Assembly (NCBI RefSeq): GCF_021043365.1
Contig: NZ_JAJNDU010000006.1
Span: 85,048-149,047 of the forward strand
Length of the DNA stretch: 64,000 nucleotides
Direction: 5' to 3'
From: Sphingomonas sp. IC-11
GTDB lineage: Bacteria; Pseudomonadota; Alphaproteobacteria; Sphingomonadales; Sphingomonadaceae
The notes beneath the pieces were generated by a model that ran no database searches, was not told the DNA's origin, and saw only the letters and a program-made list of their open reading frames with translations. Shown here one piece after another: positions 33,430 through 42,737 of the stretch. A program made the position numbers and the translations under genes. Each line of letters starts with the position of its first letter. Within the stretch, counting starts at the first letter, position 1.

Positions 33430-34839
33430 TCAGGCGATAGTATCACGCGCACCGAGCTGCGCCACCATCTCCGCCGCCAGCAGCGGCAAGGTGTCGTCGC
33501 GGGCGCCCATCACCACGATGCGATCGCCAGCACGCGCATTCGCAACAAGGTGCGCCGCGGCAGCGGCGCGATCTGCAATGTGGCGGGCGTTGCCGCCGCC
33601 GATGGCAATATCGTTGACGATGTCGCCGCTGGTCACCTCCCGCGTCACTGTCCCGCCCTGGTAAACCGGATCCGGGAGGACAAGCAGATCGTCCGAGCCG
33701 AGGCCTTGGGCGAAGGTCTCAACCAGCTCTTTTCGCATGGTTTTCAGGGGCCCGTAGCCGTGCGGCTGGAACAGCATGAGCAGGCGGCCGGGAAAGGCGT
33801 GGAGTGTCGCCAGGGTAGCGGCGATCTTGTCGGGATTGTGCCCGAAATCGTCGATCACCGCGACGCCGCCCGCCTCCCCGACGAGGTCAAATCGACGCTT
33901 CAACCCGGTATAGCGGGCGATCGCGGCTGCTGCCGTATCGAACGCAATGCCCGCCGCCAGCGCTGCACCGATTGCCGCCAGCGCGTTCGCGACGTTGTGT
34001 TTGCCGGGCACATTCAGCCGAATGCGCGTGCCACGCAGGGTGAAAGAGACCGCAAATGGCTCCTCCTCAATATCGAGCGGAGTCAGATCGGCCTCGCCGT
34101 TCAGCGCAAAGGTCGTGACGCGATCACGCGGCAAGCGCATCGCCAGGGCGGCGGCATCGGGGTTGCCGGCATTGACGATGGCATGAGCCGCCTTGCCGAT
34201 GAAATCGCCGAACAGGACGTTCAGCTCCTCCAGCGACTTGTGATCCAGGCTGACGTTGTTCAGCACTGCGATGCGCGGCGCGTACAGGGCGATGGAGCCG
34301 TCGCTTTCGTCCACCTCGCTGAGATAGGGTTCGCCCGTCCCGACCAGCGCGCTGGCAAAAGGGCGATCCGCGCCGGCGAAATCCTTCATCACGGCGCCGT
34401 TCATTACGGTGGGATCAAGCCCGGCATCGTGGAGGATGCGCGCGATCATCCCGGTGACGGTGGACTTGCCGCTGGTCCCGGCCACGCCGATCGGCAAACG
34501 GCTGGCGTTGAACAGGGCAGCGTTCAGCTCCGCGCGGCTCATCCGGCGGCAACCGAGCCGGTCCGCCGCCACCATGTCGGCCACCGTGGCTTCCACCGCG
34601 GCGGAGGCGACGACGATCTGGTCGGGCGACACGATCCCGCTGCCGTCCTGCGGAAAGAGGCGCACGCCCTTTGCCTCCAGATCCGCGAACTTCGCCGGCA
34701 CCCGCCCCTGATCGAGCCCGCGATCGGATCCGGCAACGACTGCGCCGCGTCCGGCGAGGATCATCGCCAGCGGCATCATCCCGGAGCCTCCCACGCCCAC
34801 AAAGAAGAAGGATTGTCCTGCGATGTTGCCGTCCTGCAT
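33430..34839 (-). CDS. Mur ligase family protein (MurC/Mpl-like)
   Basis: A 469-residue ATP-dependent Mur ligase. The N-terminal UDP-binding GVGGSGMMPLA is MurC/Mpl-like. The P-loop is AGTSGKSTVTG, followed by EVDESDGSIALY, and the C-terminal domain has DDFGHNPDKIAATL and QPHGYGPLKTM. MurC adds L-Ala to UDP-MurNAc; Mpl adds recycled tripeptide. A canonical murC would normally sit in a division/cell-wall cluster, and here the divergent neighbour is LD-carboxypeptidase, so a recycling ligase is attractive but not proven. Confidence 0.82.
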   Translation of the reverse strand: MQDGNIAGQSFFFVGVGGSGMMPLAMILAGRGAVVAGSDRGLDQGRVPAKFADLEAKGVRLFPQDGSGIVSPDQIVVASAAVEATVADMVAADRLGCRRMSRAELNAALFNASRLPIGVAGTSGKSTVTGMIARILHDAGLDPTVMNGAVMKDFAGADRPFASALVGTGEPYLSEVDESDGSIALYAPRIAVLNNVSLDHKSLEELNVLFGDFIGKAAHAIVNAGNPDAAALAMRLPRDRVTTFALNGEADLTPLDIEEEPFAVSFTLRGTRIRLNVPGKHNVANALAAIGAALAAGIAFDTAAAAIARYTGLKRRFDLVGEAGGVAVIDDFGHNPDKIAATLATLHAFPGRLLMLFQPHGYGPLKTMRKELVETFAQGLGSDDLLVLPDPVYQGGTVTREVTSGDIVNDIAIGGGNARHIADRAAAAAHLVANARAGDRIVVMGARDDTLPLLAAEMVAQLGARDTIA

Positions 34840-34910
34840 GGCAGCGGGCTATCGCCGCCGGCGTATTCGGGCAAGGCGAAGGCGGCGACACGTATGAAGA
34901 TCGGGCCCTC

Positions 34911-35732
34911 ATGAAAATCGGGATCGTCGCGCCAGCGAACACCGCCAACCCACAGATGGTGGCGCCGCTCACCGCTTACGCCGCGCTTGCCTATCCCGAT
35001 GTCGAGCTGATCTTTCATCCGCAATGCTGGGAAAGCGACGGCCATTTCGCGGGGCCGGACGCGCGGCGTGCGGCCGCCTTTCTCGAATTCGCCAATGACC
35101 CGGGGTTCGAGGCGATTTGGTTCGCGCGCGGCGGCTATGGGTCCAACAGGATCCTCGATCACGTCATGCCGCGGCTGAACGATGCGGCACGGCGCAAGAA
35201 ATATGTCGGCTATTCCGACATGGGATTCATGCTGGGCGCGCTTTACGCCCGCCGGATCGGGCGGGTGGCGCATGGACCGATGCCGACCGACATTCTGCGC
35301 AGCGCCGGCGGGGGCGATGCAACGGTCGCACGATCGCTCGGCTGGATCGCGGGGGGCGAGCGCCAGGGACTGGAGCCGGGGCTTGGCAAGCGCCCGGCGG
35401 CGGCCTTTAACTTGGCTATCCTGGGCGCACTGATCGGTACGCCCTGGCTGCCGGACCTCACCGACCACGAGATCCTGATCGAGGAAGTGTCGGAGCCGAT
35501 GTACAACATCGACAGACTGCTTTTCACCATGGCGAACGCGACGCAGCTGCGCGGCATTGCCGGCGTGCGGCTGGGCGCGGTGACTGGGGTGAAGGACAAT
35601 AACCCGCCCTGGGGTGAGACGCTGTCGGTGATGATCGAGCGCTGGTGCCGCGACATGGGCGTGCCGTTCCTGGGGCAAGCGGAAATCGGCCATACGCAAA
35701 CCAATCGGGTGGTGCCGTTCGGAATGGCGTGA
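34911..35732 (+). CDS. ldcA: Muramoyltetrapeptide LD-carboxypeptidase (peptidase S66)
   Basis: Removes the terminal D-Ala from murein tetrapeptides in the cytoplasm, making tripeptide for recycling. 273 residues, S66 family. The nucleophile is Ser78 in ARGGYGSNRIL, the Glu is in EEVSEPMYNIDRLL, and the His is in GHTQTNRVVPFG. It is somewhat shorter than E. coli LdcA. ATG 34911 begins MKIGIVAPANTAN, the usual N-terminus. It is divergent from the Mur ligase, with 71 bases between starts. Confidence 0.9.
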   Translation: MKIGIVAPANTANPQMVAPLTAYAALAYPDVELIFHPQCWESDGHFAGPDARRAAAFLEFANDPGFEAIWFARGGYGSNRILDHVMPRLNDAARRKKYVGYSDMGFMLGALYARRIGRVAHGPMPTDILRSAGGGDATVARSLGWIAGGERQGLEPGLGKRPAAAFNLAILGALIGTPWLPDLTDHEILIEEVSEPMYNIDRLLFTMANATQLRGIAGVRLGAVTGVKDNNPPWGETLSVMIERWCRDMGVPFLGQAEIGHTQTNRVVPFGMA

Positions 35733-35856
35733 TGCGTGCGCGCAAGATCAGCGGCCGCTGCGCTGTTGTAACACGCGCATTTCACGATGCGCCTTCCTGT
35801 GGGCACGGTCTTCGACAAGCTGAGGGCCGGCGGTGCTGGGTGGGCAATCACCGCGA

Positions 35857-35946
35857 GTCATCCCCGCACAGGCGGTAATCCATGACCTGACATAGAGCGC
35901 TCTCGCGAGACCGGCGCATATGGATCCGTGCCTGCGCGGGGATGAC
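35857..35946. repeat. GTCATCCCC-type inverted repeat (copy B)
   Basis: Arms 35857-35883 (GTCATCCCCGCACAGG...) and 35920-35946 (...CCTGCGCGGGGATGAC) are imperfect reverse complements, about 22 of 27, around a 36-base centre. They match the arms of the element at 18723-18820. It fills most of the 239-base gap between the convergent ldcA and ygfZ genes and may act in termination. A CTTCGACAAGCTGAGGG word just before it is another common sphingomonad intergenic motif. Confidence 0.75.
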
Positions 35947-35971
35947 GGGCGGGCGGGAAGTTCCGGTCCGT

Positions 35972-36697
35972 CTACTCCGCGAGCGCCCCGGCCAGCCATG
36001 CGGGAATCAGCGCATCGGCGAGCGATTCGATGCGGCGATGCTCCACCATCAGGCCGAGCTCCGGATAGGTCGCGCGGGTGCGGCTGCCCGGCTCGCTTAT
36101 CGGAGCGACCACCAGGCGCCGGTTAACCTTCGAGCGGTAGTTCATCCGGGCCGTATTTTCCTGCCCGACATAGCAACCTTTGGTGAAGCTGACGCCGTTC
36201 AGTTCACGAGCATTGCACTCCAGCCATAGGGTTTCTGCGCTGCCAAGCTCCGCCACGCCCTCCGTCACGCCGAGCGACAAGCGATGGGCTACCCAGCCCT
36301 CCGCTGCCGTCCCGCTCGCTGGCGCGATCCACCGGCGACCCAGCGCCGCCAGACGCGGATCGGATACCCCCTTCTCGCCTTCTCGCGACCAATGGACAGC
36401 CAGCGCCTGATCGCGCGCAATCGTGATCGGACGACGCAGGCGATACAGCGTCAGCCGCTTGGCCAACGCGTCCGCCTGCTCGGCTTCACAGTCGAGCAGC
36501 AAGTCGTCGCCTTCTCCCCAGATGATGAAATCGAACAGCGCCTTGCCCTGCGGCGACAACAGCGCAGCCCAGACCGGCAGCGGGCCCGTAACGTCGTTCG
36601 TCACCAATCCCTGCAGGAAGCCGCGCACGTCCTCCCCAGAAAGGCGGATCACGGCGCGGTCGATCAGGGTCGTTGCAGGGGTGGTGGCATCAGTCAT
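35972..36697 (-). CDS. ygfZ: Folate-binding Fe-S cluster repair protein YgfZ
   Basis: A 241-residue YgfZ/GcvT-like protein that supports assembly or repair of iron-sulfur enzymes. The hallmark KGCYVGQE is at about residue 167. The N-terminal half carries the folate-binding fold ([11 protein letters not shown], then [14 protein letters not shown]). It is divergent from pyrC with 50 bases between starts. Confidence 0.92.
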   Translation of the reverse strand: MTDATTPATTLIDRAVIRLSGEDVRGFLQGLVTNDVTGPLPVWAALLSPQGKALFDFIIWGEGDDLLLDCEAEQADALAKRLTLYRLRRPITIARDQALAVHWSREGEKGVSDPRLAALGRRWIAPASGTAAEGWVAHRLSLGVTEGVAELGSAETLWLECNARELNGVSFTKGCYVGQENTARMNYRSKVNRRLVVAPISEPGSRTRATYPELGLMVEHRRIESLADALIPAWLAGALAE

Positions 36698-36747
36698 GCC
36701 GACAAGCTAGGGGATCGCGCGCGCATTCCAAGCATCGCAGGACCCGC

Positions 36748-37800
36748 ATGACCGACCGCATCACCATCCGCCGCCCCGACGATTGGCACGTCCACCTGCG
36801 CGACGGCGCGATGCTGGAGCTGGTCGCAGCGCACACCGCGCGCCAGTTCGCCCGCGCCATCATCATGCCGAACCTGACCCCGCCGGTGACTACCGCCGAT
36901 GCGGCGCGCGCCTATCGCGATCGGATCCTCACCGCCCTGTCGGCGAATAGCGGGCCGGCGGATGCCGGCTTCACGCCGCTGATGACCTGTTACCTGACCG
37001 ATCAGGCCGATGCCGACGCGATTGCTGCCGCCCATGCCGAGGGCGTGTTCACCGCGTGCAAGCTCTATCCCGCGCATGCGACCACCAACTCCGCGCACGG
37101 CGTGACTGACATCTTCGCGCTCGCGCCCGTGCTGGAGCGCATGCAGGCGATCGGCATGCCGCTGCTGATCCACGGCGAGGTGACCGATCGCGACATCGAC
37201 ATTTTCGATCGCGAAGCGGTGTTCATTGATCGTATCCTGCGGCGGCTGGTCAGCGACTTTCCCGCGCTGAAGATCGTGATGGAGCACATCACCACTGCCG
37301 AGGCGGCGCAATATGTCGCCGAAGCACCCGCCAATGTCGCGGCGACGATCACGCCGCAGCACCTGCTGATCAATCGCAACGCGATCTTCGACGGCGGCCT
37401 TCGCCCGCACGCCTATTGCCTACCCGTCGCCAAGCGCGAGACGCACCGTCTCGCCGTGCGTCAGGCGGCAGTGTCGGGGTCGCCCAAGTTCTTCCTCGGC
37501 ACGGACAGCGCGCCGCACGTCGTGGAGGCCAAGGAATCGTCCTGCGGCTGCGCCGGCATCTTCAACGCGCCCTTTGCGCTCGAAAGCTACCTGCGGGTGT
37601 TCGACGAGGAAGGCGCGCTGGATCGGTTCGAAGCGTTCACCAGCGAGAATGGCGCACGGTTCTACGGCCTGCCGCTGAACGAAGGCACGGTGACGCTCAA
37701 GCGCACCGAGGTGCGCGTACCTGACCGGATCGGCGATGATGCACTATCCGTGGTCCCGTTCCATGCCGGGGAAACGCTCGGCTGGCGAATGGTGGACTGA
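36748..37800 (+). CDS. pyrC: Dihydroorotase
   Basis: Cyclises N-carbamoyl-aspartate to dihydroorotate in pyrimidine synthesis. A 350-residue protein of the short, E. coli PyrC-type class. Metal ligands are seen in [10 protein letters not shown], the carboxylated Lys in [28 protein letters not shown], and the catalytic Asp in GTDSAPH. ATG 36748 ([13 protein letters not shown]) is the family start; the open frame upstream overlaps ygfZ. Confidence 0.96.
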   Translation: MTDRITIRRPDDWHVHLRDGAMLELVAAHTARQFARAIIMPNLTPPVTTADAARAYRDRILTALSANSGPADAGFTPLMTCYLTDQADADAIAAAHAEGVFTACKLYPAHATTNSAHGVTDIFALAPVLERMQAIGMPLLIHGEVTDRDIDIFDREAVFIDRILRRLVSDFPALKIVMEHITTAEAAQYVAEAPANVAATITPQHLLINRNAIFDGGLRPHAYCLPVAKRETHRLAVRQAAVSGSPKFFLGTDSAPHVVEAKESSCGCAGIFNAPFALESYLRVFDEEGALDRFEAFTSENGARFYGLPLNEGTVTLKRTEVRVPDRIGDDALSVVPFHAGETLGWRMVD

Positions 37801-37843
37801 GCAGGCGCCCGCCGCCTTCACTAGAGCCGGCGACCGCCGCCGG

Positions 37844-38134
37844 TCAGCGCAGGCGATCGACCAGAGCGATCACATATTCGTAGGCGGAACGGTCCTCGGC
37901 GGCGAAGCGTGCCGTCAGCGCCCCGGCATCGCCGTCCACGGTGCGGGAGCGGAACAGTGCGATCTGGAACGCCTTCCGCTCCGCGGCACAGGCCTGTTCG
38001 GTCTGGAGCGCGATGGTCGCCGGCGTACCGGAACTCGCCATCGCGACCTGCGTGAAATCCTCAAGGCACGCGTACCAGGCGTCGCGCTCCGCAGCCGCGG
38101 GAGCCGCCGCGGCAAGCAACAATGCCAGGATCAT
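37844..38134 (-). CDS. Small exported protein of unknown function
   Basis: A 96-residue protein with a short signal-like N-terminus (MILALLLAAAAPAAA-E) and a mature domain with two Cys (YACLEDF and EQACAAE) that could form a disulfide. Helical and charged; no family recognised. It lies 19 bases downstream of the clpS stop on the same strand. Confidence 0.6.
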   Translation of the reverse strand: MILALLLAAAAPAAAERDAWYACLEDFTQVAMASSGTPATIALQTEQACAAERKAFQIALFRSRTVDGDAGALTARFAAEDRSAYEYVIALVDRLR

Positions 38135-38153
38135 AGCGGCCGCCCGGGGGCGA

Positions 38154-38513
38154 TCAGGCCTTTTCGAGCGTACATTGCAGCGGATGCTGGTTGGCACGGG
38201 CGAAATCCATCACCTGCCCCACCTTGGTTTCCGCCACTTCGTAGCTGAACACGCCGCACACGCCGACGCCCTTCTGGTGAACGTGAAGCATCACCCGGGT
38301 CGCTTCCTCGGCATTCATGCGGAAGAAGCGCTGCAGGCACAGCACCACGAACTCCATCGGCGTATAATCGTCGTTGAGCATCAGGACGCGATACGGGGTC
38401 GGCTCCTTGACCTTGGCGCGGGTCCGAGTCGCCACGCCAACGCCGGTGCCGCCGCCATCCTCGCGACCGCCGTCCTCCCGTCGTTCCGCCATGTCGATCT
38501 GAAAGCTGGTCAT
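38154..38513 (-). CDS. clpS: ATP-dependent Clp protease adaptor ClpS
   Basis: Delivers N-degron substrates to ClpAP. 119 residues: a disordered N-terminus of about 35 residues, then the ClpS core with [17 protein letters not shown], the conserved HxxG context [23 protein letters not shown] and the C-terminal [13 protein letters not shown] 38513 is taken as start; a longer frame upstream lacks family content. Neighbours do not include clpA. Confidence 0.95.
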   Translation of the reverse strand: MTSFQIDMAERREDGGREDGGGTGVGVATRTRAKVKEPTPYRVLMLNDDYTPMEFVVLCLQRFFRMNAEEATRVMLHVHQKGVGVCGVFSYEVAETKVGQVMDFARANQHPLQCTLEKA

Positions 38514-38602
38514 CGTCACCGCCTGAAATATGGCACGTCGCCTATCGAGGGCAAGGGCCCAGCATTGCCGCCGCACGACAGAATTCTGCCGAATTCCGCC
38601 GC

Positions 38603-39190
38603 TCAGGCGAAGGCCGGCGCCTGCCGCAACTGCTGATACGCGGCAATCACCTTCTGCAACATTCCCTCATGACTGCGATCCCCGCCGTTCCGGTCGGGAT
38701 GATATTTTCGCACCAATTCGCTGTACCGCTTGCGCAGCGCGGTGCGGTCGGCGTCGGGCGCGAGGCCCAGCACCTTCAGGCTCGCCCGGTCCTGTCCCGA
38801 CAGCGGCTTGCCATCGGTACGTTCGGGCGCGACTTCGCGGCGGTACCGCGCGCCGATCGCATCCAGCGGATCGGCGAAATCGGCCCAGCGCGGCCCCTGA
38901 TCACCGCCGCCGGCACGGGCAAAGGCGCGGGTCTCCCGTTCCCAGCCGGCCATCGGCCGCTGCGCGCGGTTGATCTCCTCCGCCGTCATGCCGTCGAAGT
39001 AATTGTAGCTCGAATTGAACGCGCGGACATGGTCGAGGCAGAACCAGCGATATGTGCCGGGCCCATCGCCCCCCGGGCCTTCCAGCGGCGGGGCGCGGAA
39101 CTCGCCAGCCGCCTCGCATCCGGGCGCTTCGCACGGCCGGTTGCCCTCGATCCTCCCGTGAAAACGCGCGTTCGGCCGATCCTTCGCCAA
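38603..39190 (-). CDS. J-domain protein with C-terminal DnaJ domain
   Basis: About 195 residues. A Cys/His segment near the N-terminus (CEAPGC, then [11 protein letters not shown]) may bind zinc. The J domain is at the C-terminus with HPD in [13 protein letters not shown] and [19 protein letters not shown]. This inverse layout is known in alphaproteobacterial DnaJ-like proteins; it is likely an Hsp70 co-chaperone. No ATG suits the family start. TTG 39190 ([13 protein letters not shown]) fits the expected N-terminus and avoids overlap with the divergent bolA gene. Confidence 0.8.
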   Translation of the reverse strand: MAKDRPNARFHGRIEGNRPCEAPGCEAAGEFRAPPLEGPGGDGPGTYRWFCLDHVRAFNSSYNYFDGMTAEEINRAQRPMAGWERETRAFARAGGGDQGPRWADFADPLDAIGARYRREVAPERTDGKPLSGQDRASLKVLGLAPDADRTALRKRYSELVRKYHPDRNGGDRSHEGMLQKVIAAYQQLRQAPAFA

Positions 39191-39229
39191 AATCAGAACA
39201 TCCCCAGCAAAACCGACTATATAGGCGCG

Positions 39230-39520
39230 ATGACCACGCCTTCCACCGGCCCCGTTCAGCAAGCCATCACCGCCCGCCTCGCTTCGGCGCTCGAACCGAC
39301 ACACCTCGAGGTGATCAACGAAAGTGCGCATCACCGCGGCCATGCCGGGGACGACGGATCGGGCGAATCGCACTTTCGCGTCGTCGTGGAAAGTGCCGCC
39401 TTTACAGGGCTTAACCGGGTTGCGCGACAGCGATTGGTCAATCAGGCGCTCGCCGAGCTGCTGCGCGACCATGTCCACGCGCTGGCCATGAAAACCCTGG
39501 CGCCCGGCGAGCCGCGGTGA
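39230..39520 (+). CDS. bolA: BolA family protein
   Basis: A 96-residue BolA-type protein, which acts with monothiol glutaredoxins in iron-sulfur trafficking or as a transcription factor. The core is HLEVINESAHHRGH, then ESHFRVVVES, RLVNQALAELL and VHALAMKTLAPGE. The conserved His positions expected for Fe-S ligation are present. Its stop overlaps the GTG of the Nudix gene. Divergent from the J-domain gene with a 39-base gap. Confidence 0.92.
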   Translation: MTTPSTGPVQQAITARLASALEPTHLEVINESAHHRGHAGDDGSGESHFRVVVESAAFTGLNRVARQRLVNQALAELLRDHVHALAMKTLAPGEPR

Positions 39521-39996
39521 GCAGCGCGGGCGCCGCCGGGCAACCGCTAATCGCCCGGGTCGCGCGGCCGGCAGCGCGCATCCTGCTGGTCAACCGCGAC
39601 GGCGATATCCTCCTGTTCCGCTTCGCCCCCGGCGACGATCGCGCGCCATTCTGGTGCACGCCGGGCGGCGCGGTCGACCCGGGCGAAAGCTATGCCGAGG
39701 CGGCCCGTCGCGAATTGTTCGAGGAAACCGGCATTCGCGCAGATCCCGGCCCTGAAGTGGCCCGGCGGCAGATCGACTTCCTCACCATCGAACGCGTCGA
39801 AGTGACAGCGGACGAACGCTGGTTCCGCGTCGATGTGGAGGTTGGCGACATCGACCCATCCGGCCATACCGAGCTGGAGCAGCGGGTGATGACGAAATGG
39901 CGATGGTTCCGTCGGGACGAGATCGCCGGCTGGCACGAAACGATCTATCCCGACGATCTACTCGCGATGCTGGAGGCGACGGACCATGACGCGTGA
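39517..39996 (+). CDS. Nudix hydrolase
   Basis: A 159-residue Nudix protein. The complete Nudix box GGAVDPGESYAEAARRELFE, followed by ETGI, is near residue 49. Substrate unknown. GTG start overlaps the bolA stop by four bases, and the 3' end overlaps the pirin gene by 11 bases, so bolA-nudix-pirin is a coupled operon. Confidence 0.91.
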   Translation: MSSAGAAGQPLIARVARPAARILLVNRDGDILLFRFAPGDDRAPFWCTPGGAVDPGESYAEAARRELFEETGIRADPGPEVARRQIDFLTIERVEVTADERWFRVDVEVGDIDPSGHTELEQRVMTKWRWFRRDEIAGWHETIYPDDLLAMLEATDHDA

Positions 39997-40888
39997 CGAA
40001 CTGATTGAATTGACGCTGCTGCCGGCGACCCACGACATCGGCGGGTTCAAGGTTCACCGTACCCTGCCGCATCGCGAACGAACGATGGTCGGCCCGTTCC
40101 TGTTCTTCGACCAGATGGGCCCCGCACACTTGCCGCCGGGGCAAGGGATCGACGTGCGCCCGCATCCGCACATCAACCTCGCCACCGTCACCTATCTGTT
40201 CGAAGGCGCGATGGGACACCGCGATTCGCTGGGCACGGCCATCACCATCCAGCCTGGCGCGGTGAACCTGATGACGGCGGGCAGCGGCATCGTTCATTCG
40301 GAGCGATCCCCGGCAGACGTTCGGCCCGGCGGGCCGGCGCTGTCGGGCATCCAGACGTGGCTTGCCCTGCCGGATGGGCGCGAGGAGATCGATCCCGCGT
40401 TCGAGCATGTCGCGGCCGGTGACCTGCCGGTGATCAGCGACGGCGGCGTCAGCGCCCGTGTCATCATGGGCAGTCTGTGGGGCCAGGCTGCGCCGACCAC
40501 CACTCATGCCGGCACGATCTACGCCGACATTGTGCTTCGCCCGAACACAAGCGTGCCCATCGACGCGGAGGCGGACGAGCGCGCGATCTATCTGGTGGAG
40601 GGAGACGCCACCCTGGAGGGCGTGCCGCTGGAGCCGCAGCGGCTGTACGTTCTTCGCCCCGGCATCGCGGCGATGCTGCGCTCCAGCGGCGGCGCGCGCG
40701 CGATGCTGGCAGGCGGCGATGCCTTTGCGACGCCGCGCCATGTCTGGTGGAATTTCGTCAGCTCTTCGCGCGAGCGAATCCAGGAAGCGAAGCGGGCCTG
40801 GATGGCGCGCGAATTCCCGGTCGTGCCCGGTGACGAAATCGAATGGATCCCCATCCCCGGTCAGCCGAACACAGTGAGCTACCCCTGA
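39986..40888 (+). CDS. Pirin family protein
   Basis: A 300-residue bicupin. The N-terminal cupin has the metal ligands of pirins in RPHPHINLATVTYLFEGAM and HRDSLG, with SGIVHSERSP as third block. Bacterial pirins include quercetin dioxygenases and redox-linked regulators; the role here is not defined. Overlaps the Nudix gene by 11 bases and is last in the operon before a hairpin. Confidence 0.91.
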   Translation: MTRDELIELTLLPATHDIGGFKVHRTLPHRERTMVGPFLFFDQMGPAHLPPGQGIDVRPHPHINLATVTYLFEGAMGHRDSLGTAITIQPGAVNLMTAGSGIVHSERSPADVRPGGPALSGIQTWLALPDGREEIDPAFEHVAAGDLPVISDGGVSARVIMGSLWGQAAPTTTHAGTIYADIVLRPNTSVPIDAEADERAIYLVEGDATLEGVPLEPQRLYVLRPGIAAMLRSSGGARAMLAGGDAFATPRHVWWNFVSSSRERIQEAKRAWMAREFPVVPGDEIEWIPIPGQPNTVSYP

Positions 40889-40897
40889 CTGGCACGG

Positions 40898-40921
40898 GCG
40901 GGCCGGACGCGTTCGGCCCGC
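40898..40921. terminator. Bidirectional terminator hairpin
   Basis: Eight-base stem GCGGGCCG (40898-40905) with CGGCCCGC (40914-40921), eight-base loop, in the 36-base gap between the convergent pirin and DUF2332 genes. Confidence 0.55.
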
Positions 40922-40924
40922 TCC

Positions 40925-42025
40925 TCAATCCCGCTCGTAGGGGCCGCGCCGCATCACATAGTCGCGCGTTTCATAGGGCGGGGACAAAGCCTCTACCCAG
41001 GCACCATGTGCATGGGTGAGCGCCACCAGCTCCATCGGTCGATCGCCGGGCCATGTCTGTACGCGCACTTCGTGGCGGTGAAGATCGCGGTTGGGCTCCA
41101 TCATCACCCAGGCGAGCCGCCGCTCCGGCGTCGCGCGCGCGCCGGCCGCGTCCATCGCCTCGCGAATGCGGGCCTGTGATGCAGGTGGAAGATATTGCCA
41201 GACCACGGAGTGCATCAGCACGCGGGTCGTCCCGGCGGGTTGCGGTTCGGCAAGCCGCGCCTCCACCCACTCCGCTGCATCCCCCTGCGCCAGCGACACG
41301 CCATGCGCGCGGATCATGGCGATACCGCGCTCGATACGCTCGAGGCGCTCGGCAGCGTCCACCCACACGTAAGCGGCCAGCCGCTCCGCCTGGTCTGGAT
41401 CGGCCACGTCGACCGGCGCGATGTCGACGCCTTGGACCGAGCGGATCGTCATGGCGGCGTCCGGCGGCGGCGGACCACGCCATTCCGGCGCGATGAGGAC
41501 CGGCGAATCGATCGGCCCCAGCCGTATTCCGCCAAGATCGAAGGCGTAGCGATCAATCAGCAGGTTGAGCCCGGCACTCGACCCGATCTCCAGCAGATCC
41601 ATCTCGGGGCCGTATCGCTCCGCGACATGGAGCAGCCCGGTCATCAACCCGGCTGATCTCCCCGCTTCATTCGTCTGCGGCGGGCCGTCCAGCCACGGCA
41701 GCAATGCTGCGTCATGCGCCCGCACCACCGATCGCAAGATCGCGGTCACTTCCGCCCCATCCGTGACTGCCCCGGTGAAGACCCGATCGAGCCCTGCGTC
41801 GCCCCCGCGCCGATGCAGCGCATGGAGTCCGCCGACCAGGCGCAGGACAAGCGCATCCGCCACCGGCTCTCCCGACCAGTCGAGCACCCGCCGCCCGGTC
41901 TCGCTGTCGCAATCCAGCGCATCGGCCAGCGCAACACAGACGCGCGCCGTGATCGGCGCGGCCATGGCCTCGCAATAGGCCGCCTGGACGTGAAACGACT
42001 CGCGGTTCTCTGCTTCGCTGCCCAT
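40925..42025 (-). CDS. DUF2332 family protein
   Basis: A 366-residue DUF2332 protein. The segment [20 protein letters not shown] resembles a SAM-binding motif I, and the fold is likely methyltransferase-like, with no known substrate. The C-terminus ([21 protein letters not shown]) is typical. ATG 42025 (MGSEAENRE) is assumed; a longer frame overlapping hisG exists but is not family-like. Divergent from hisG with 46 bases between starts. Confidence 0.83.
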   Translation of the reverse strand: MGSEAENRESFHVQAAYCEAMAAPITARVCVALADALDCDSETGRRVLDWSGEPVADALVLRLVGGLHALHRRGGDAGLDRVFTGAVTDGAEVTAILRSVVRAHDAALLPWLDGPPQTNEAGRSAGLMTGLLHVAERYGPEMDLLEIGSSAGLNLLIDRYAFDLGGIRLGPIDSPVLIAPEWRGPPPPDAAMTIRSVQGVDIAPVDVADPDQAERLAAYVWVDAAERLERIERGIAMIRAHGVSLAQGDAAEWVEARLAEPQPAGTTRVLMHSVVWQYLPPASQARIREAMDAAGARATPERRLAWVMMEPNRDLHRHEVRVQTWPGDRPMELVALTHAHGAWVEALSPPYETRDYVMRRGPYERD

Positions 42026-42071
42026 GGTGACGTGTTGCGCCTGTTCCGGCCCGTGCGTAAAGCCCGCCACC

Positions 42072-42737
42072 ATGGCCGAACCGCTCGTCATCGCCGTACC
42101 CAAGGGGCGGATCCTCGCCGAGGTGCAGCCCTTGCTCGCCGCCGCCGGCGTCGTGCCCGAAGCTGCTTTCTTCGATGAGGACAGCCGCGCCCTTCGTTTT
42201 GCCACCCAAGATCCGGCCATCGCGCTGATCCGGGTACGCGCGTTCGACGTTGCCACCTTCGTCGCACACGGCGCGGCGCAGCTGGGCATCGTCGGTTCCG
42301 ACGTGCTCGGCGAATTCGCCTATTCCGAACTATATGCGCCGGTGGACCTCAACATTGGCCACTGTCGCCTCTCGGTCGCAGAGCCGAAGGAACTGGCCGA
42401 GGCGGATGACCCGCGCGGCTGGAGCCATGTGCGCGTCGCCACCAAATATCCCCACCTCACCGCCCAGCATTTCGCCAACCGCGGCGTGCAGGCGGAATGC
42501 ATCAAGCTGAACGGGGCGATGGAGCTGGCGCCGATGCTTGGTCTTGCGCCGCGCATCGTCGATCTGGTGTCCTCCGGCCGCACGCTGAAGGAAAACGGTC
42601 TCGTTGAGGTGGAGACGATCGTCGAAGTATCGTCCCGCCTGATCGTCAACCGCGCGGCCATGAAGATGCGGGCCGGGCTGGTGGTGCCGCTGGTGGAGGC
42701 CTTCCGCCGCGCCGTGAATGAGGCGGTGGCGGCATGA
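42072..42737 (+). CDS. hisG: ATP phosphoribosyltransferase, short form
   Basis: First step of histidine synthesis, joining ATP and PRPP. 221 residues: the short HisG form, lacking the C-terminal regulatory domain. It has [25 protein letters not shown], the P-loop-like [14 protein letters not shown] and [10 protein letters not shown]. Short HisG needs the partner HisZ in known cases; no hisZ is in the window. ATGA overlap with hisD. Confidence 0.94.
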   Translation: MAEPLVIAVPKGRILAEVQPLLAAAGVVPEAAFFDEDSRALRFATQDPAIALIRVRAFDVATFVAHGAAQLGIVGSDVLGEFAYSELYAPVDLNIGHCRLSVAEPKELAEADDPRGWSHVRVATKYPHLTAQHFANRGVQAECIKLNGAMELAPMLGLAPRIVDLVSSGRTLKENGLVEVETIVEVSSRLIVNRAAMKMRAGLVVPLVEAFRRAVNEAVAA

